In this document: positions 7,096-8,158 of the stretch, in pieces
Layout: every line of letters begins with the position of its first letter
Position numbering within the stretch: the stretch's first letter is position 1
Assembly (NCBI GenBank): GCA_030671565.1
Contig: DAOVIC010000080.1
Span: forward strand, 1 to 8,158
Direction: 5' to 3'
DNA: 8,158 nucleotides
Source of the DNA: Anaerohalosphaeraceae bacterium
GTDB lineage: Bacteria; Planctomycetota; Phycisphaerae; Sedimentisphaerales; Anaerohalosphaeraceae
The notes under the pieces: generated by a model
The model's database searches: none
What the model saw: only the letters and a program-made list of their open reading frames with translations
What the model was told of the DNA's origin: nothing
Position numbers and translations under genes: made by a program

Positions 7096-7149
7096 GGTTC
7101 TTATATTGGAGAACTTGACGCCGTGAATTTTTGGGTTATTTGAAAATTG

Positions 7150-7163
7150 ACTAGATTTCTAGT
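7150..7163. repeat. 14-bp near-perfect palindrome in the flavoprotein gene leader
   Basis: ACTAGA (7150-7155) and TCTAGT (7158-7163) are exact reverse complements around a central TT. It lies 35 nt upstream of the ATG at 7199, in the likely 5' untranslated leader. It might be a second regulator site; the arms are too close together to form an RNA hairpin of full length. Confidence 0.45.
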
Positions 7164-7198
7164 ATTTATCCAGTGTGTTTGAAGGGAAATAATAAAGT

Positions 7199-8158
7199 AT
7201 GAGTCTTAAGAAGATGCCAGCATTGCGTATAGGAGATTGGGTGGCTGATGTTCCGATTGTCCAGGGGGGCATGGGAGTCGGGATCTCATTGTCCGGTTTA
7301 GTTTCTGCGGTTGCCAATGCCGGCGGCATAGGTGTGATCGCTACGGCCGGGATCGGGCAATTTGAGCCGGATCTCAATACAAATTTCAAAGAGGCAAACA
7401 AAAGAGCGTTGCGGAAACAAATCCGGGAAGCCAAAGCCAAGACTGATGGGATCATCGGTGTGAATATAATGGTCGCACTTTCAGATTTTGACGAGCTTGT
7501 GCAATGTTCTGTTGAAGAGGGAGCGAATATGCTTTTTCTCGGAGCGGGGCTTCCGATAAGACTTCCTGAGACATTGCCTTTGGACAAGCTGGGCGAACTG
7601 CCCACTAAGTTTGTTCCTATCGTATCTTCTGCGAAGGCTGCGAAGATCATATTTCGCTCGTGGGCAAAACAGTTTAATCATATACCTGATGCGGTGGTCG
7701 TGGAAGGACCGCTGGCTGGGGGACATATTGGTTTCAAAAGAGATCATATCGGCGACAGCGCCTATGCGCTGGAAAAGATATTGCCGGAAGTGGTGGCAGC
7801 GGTAAAACCTTTTGAAGAAGAGTTCGGTAAAAATGTTCCTGTGATTGCAGCGGGTGGGGTATATACCGGTGCGGATATTCATAAGTTTATGGAGTTGGGC
7901 GGACAGGGTGTTCAGATGGGGACGAGGTTTGTTGCAACAGATGAATGCGACGCATCTCAGAAATTTAAGGATGCTTATTTAAACTGCACCGAAGAAGATA
8001 TAGTCATAATTGACAGTCCTGTAGGGCTGCCGGGACGAGCTATACGAAATGAGTTTCTTGAGCGTGTATCTTCAGGTATCAAGGAATCTTTCAAGTGTCC
8101 GTGGAAGTGTCTTAGAAGTTGTGATTTTAAAAATGTACCGTATTGTATCGCTCTTGCA
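7199..8158 (+). CDS. Nitronate monooxygenase / FabK-like FMN enzyme with Cys cluster, 3'-truncated
   Basis: The frame is open from the ATG at 7199 to the last base (320 codons), so the 3' end is missing, probably about 40 residues. It is a TIM-barrel FMN protein of the 2-nitropropane dioxygenase/nitronate monooxygenase family, which also includes enoyl-ACP reductase FabK. Motifs seen: PIVQGGMGVGIS (19-30, FMN loop), AGGIGVIATAG (41-51), VNIMVAL (88-94), VEGPLAGGHIGF (168-179, with His176 at the family's catalytic or flavin-contact position), IAAGGV (216-221, phosphate grip) and GVQMGTRF (237-244). The tail has four cysteines, Cys300, Cys304, Cys308 and Cys316, with spacing C-x3-C-x3-C-x7-C, ending PYCIALA; I recall this tail from homologues in anaerobes. 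The substrate is unknown: nitronate oxidation, enoyl reduction or another flavin reaction are all open. An in-frame stop at 7193 excludes an earlier start. GAAGGGA (7181-7187) is a distant Shine-Dalgarno candidate. Codons favour G/T endings. Confidence 0.88.
   Translation, partial: MSLKKMPALRIGDWVADVPIVQGGMGVGISLSGLVSAVANAGGIGVIATAGIGQFEPDLNTNFKEANKRALRKQIREAKAKTDGIIGVNIMVALSDFDELVQCSVEEGANMLFLGAGLPIRLPETLPLDKLGELPTKFVPIVSSAKAAKIIFRSWAKQFNHIPDAVVVEGPLAGGHIGFKRDHIGDSAYALEKILPEVVAAVKPFEEEFGKNVPVIAAGGVYTGADIHKFMELGGQGVQMGTRFVATDECDASQKFKDAYLNCTEEDIVIIDSPVGLPGRAIRNEFLERVSSGIKESFKCPWKCLRSCDFKNVPYCIALA

Larger units (their letters stand above)
6758..7198. other. AT-rich 441-nt intergenic region with strand-skew reversal
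   Basis: I see no gene here on either strand. The left part (to about 6895) is still C-rich on the plus strand and contains the antiporter terminator. From about 6900 onward the plus strand becomes G- and T-rich, and 6961-7080 has only about 32% GC with T far exceeding A. The region holds three inverted repeats (6907-6926, 7074-7095, 7150-7163), a degenerate 11-bp tandem pair (6965-6986) and three GGTTGA motifs (6953, 6960, 7010). It must contain the promoter of the downstream flavoprotein gene, but no convincing -35/-10 pair stands out; TATATT at 7102-7107 is the best -10 candidate. A replication origin is possible on skew grounds, although DnaA-box matches are poor (TTATCCAGT at 7166 is 7 of 9). 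Confidence 0.6.

Noticed and set aside
7115..7142. TTGACG with TATTTG as the flavoprotein promoter
   Set aside because: The -35 matches 5 of 6 but the -10 only 3 of 6 at a 16-nt spacing, so I did not list it.
7166..7174. TTATCCAGT as a DnaA box, with TGTGAAAAG at 7002-7010 as a second
   Set aside because: Each has two mismatches to TTATNCACA, and an AT-rich spacer will hold such matches by chance. They do not independently support an origin.
7159..7882. Minus-strand open frames opposite the flavoprotein gene
   Set aside because: The plus-strand frame carries the full FMN-family motif set; the opposite frames have no family signature and overlap each other.

Overview
The window carries six protein-coding genes and no RNA gene, insertion sequence or CRISPR array. 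The organism looks like a diderm bacterium of moderate GC content. The mix of a PyrB-PyrC-NYN gene run, a large fused M16 lipoprotein peptidase and a Cys-tailed flavin oxygenase homologue would fit an anaerobic member of the Planctomycetota/PVC group, but that placement is only a guess from gene content.

Layout, left to right. At 2-742 (+) is the 3' four fifths of pyrB (aspartate carbamoyltransferase), whose stop overlaps the start of pyrC (dihydroorotase, 739-2025). A small NYN/YacP-type predicted ribonuclease follows 16 nt later (2042-2521). These three form one likely operon covering steps 2 and 3 of UMP synthesis plus a nuclease of unknown target. It converges with a large minus-strand gene (2544-5357) for a lipoprotein-like, two-domain M16 zinc peptidase. 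A divergent spacer of about 200 nt separates this from a plus-strand monovalent cation/proton antiporter of the NHA2 type (5573-6757), which ends in a plausible intrinsic terminator. After a 441-nt AT-rich spacer comes a nitronate-monooxygenase/FabK-like flavoprotein (7199 to the window end, 3' truncated).

The most unusual signal is at the nucleotide level. From 1 to about 6.9 kb the plus strand is rich in C (and A) whatever the gene direction: plus-strand genes use A/C-ending codons and the minus-strand peptidase gene uses G/T-ending codons. Within the spacer at 6758-7198 this flips, and everything to the right is G- and T-rich on the plus strand. A C-rich to G-rich switch in an AT-rich intergenic region is the polarity expected at a replication origin, although an inversion breakpoint or an assembly join would look the same. 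I see no good DnaA box. The same spacer holds three inverted repeats and a short tandem repeat.

Apart from the pyrimidine operon, the genes show no obvious shared pathway.
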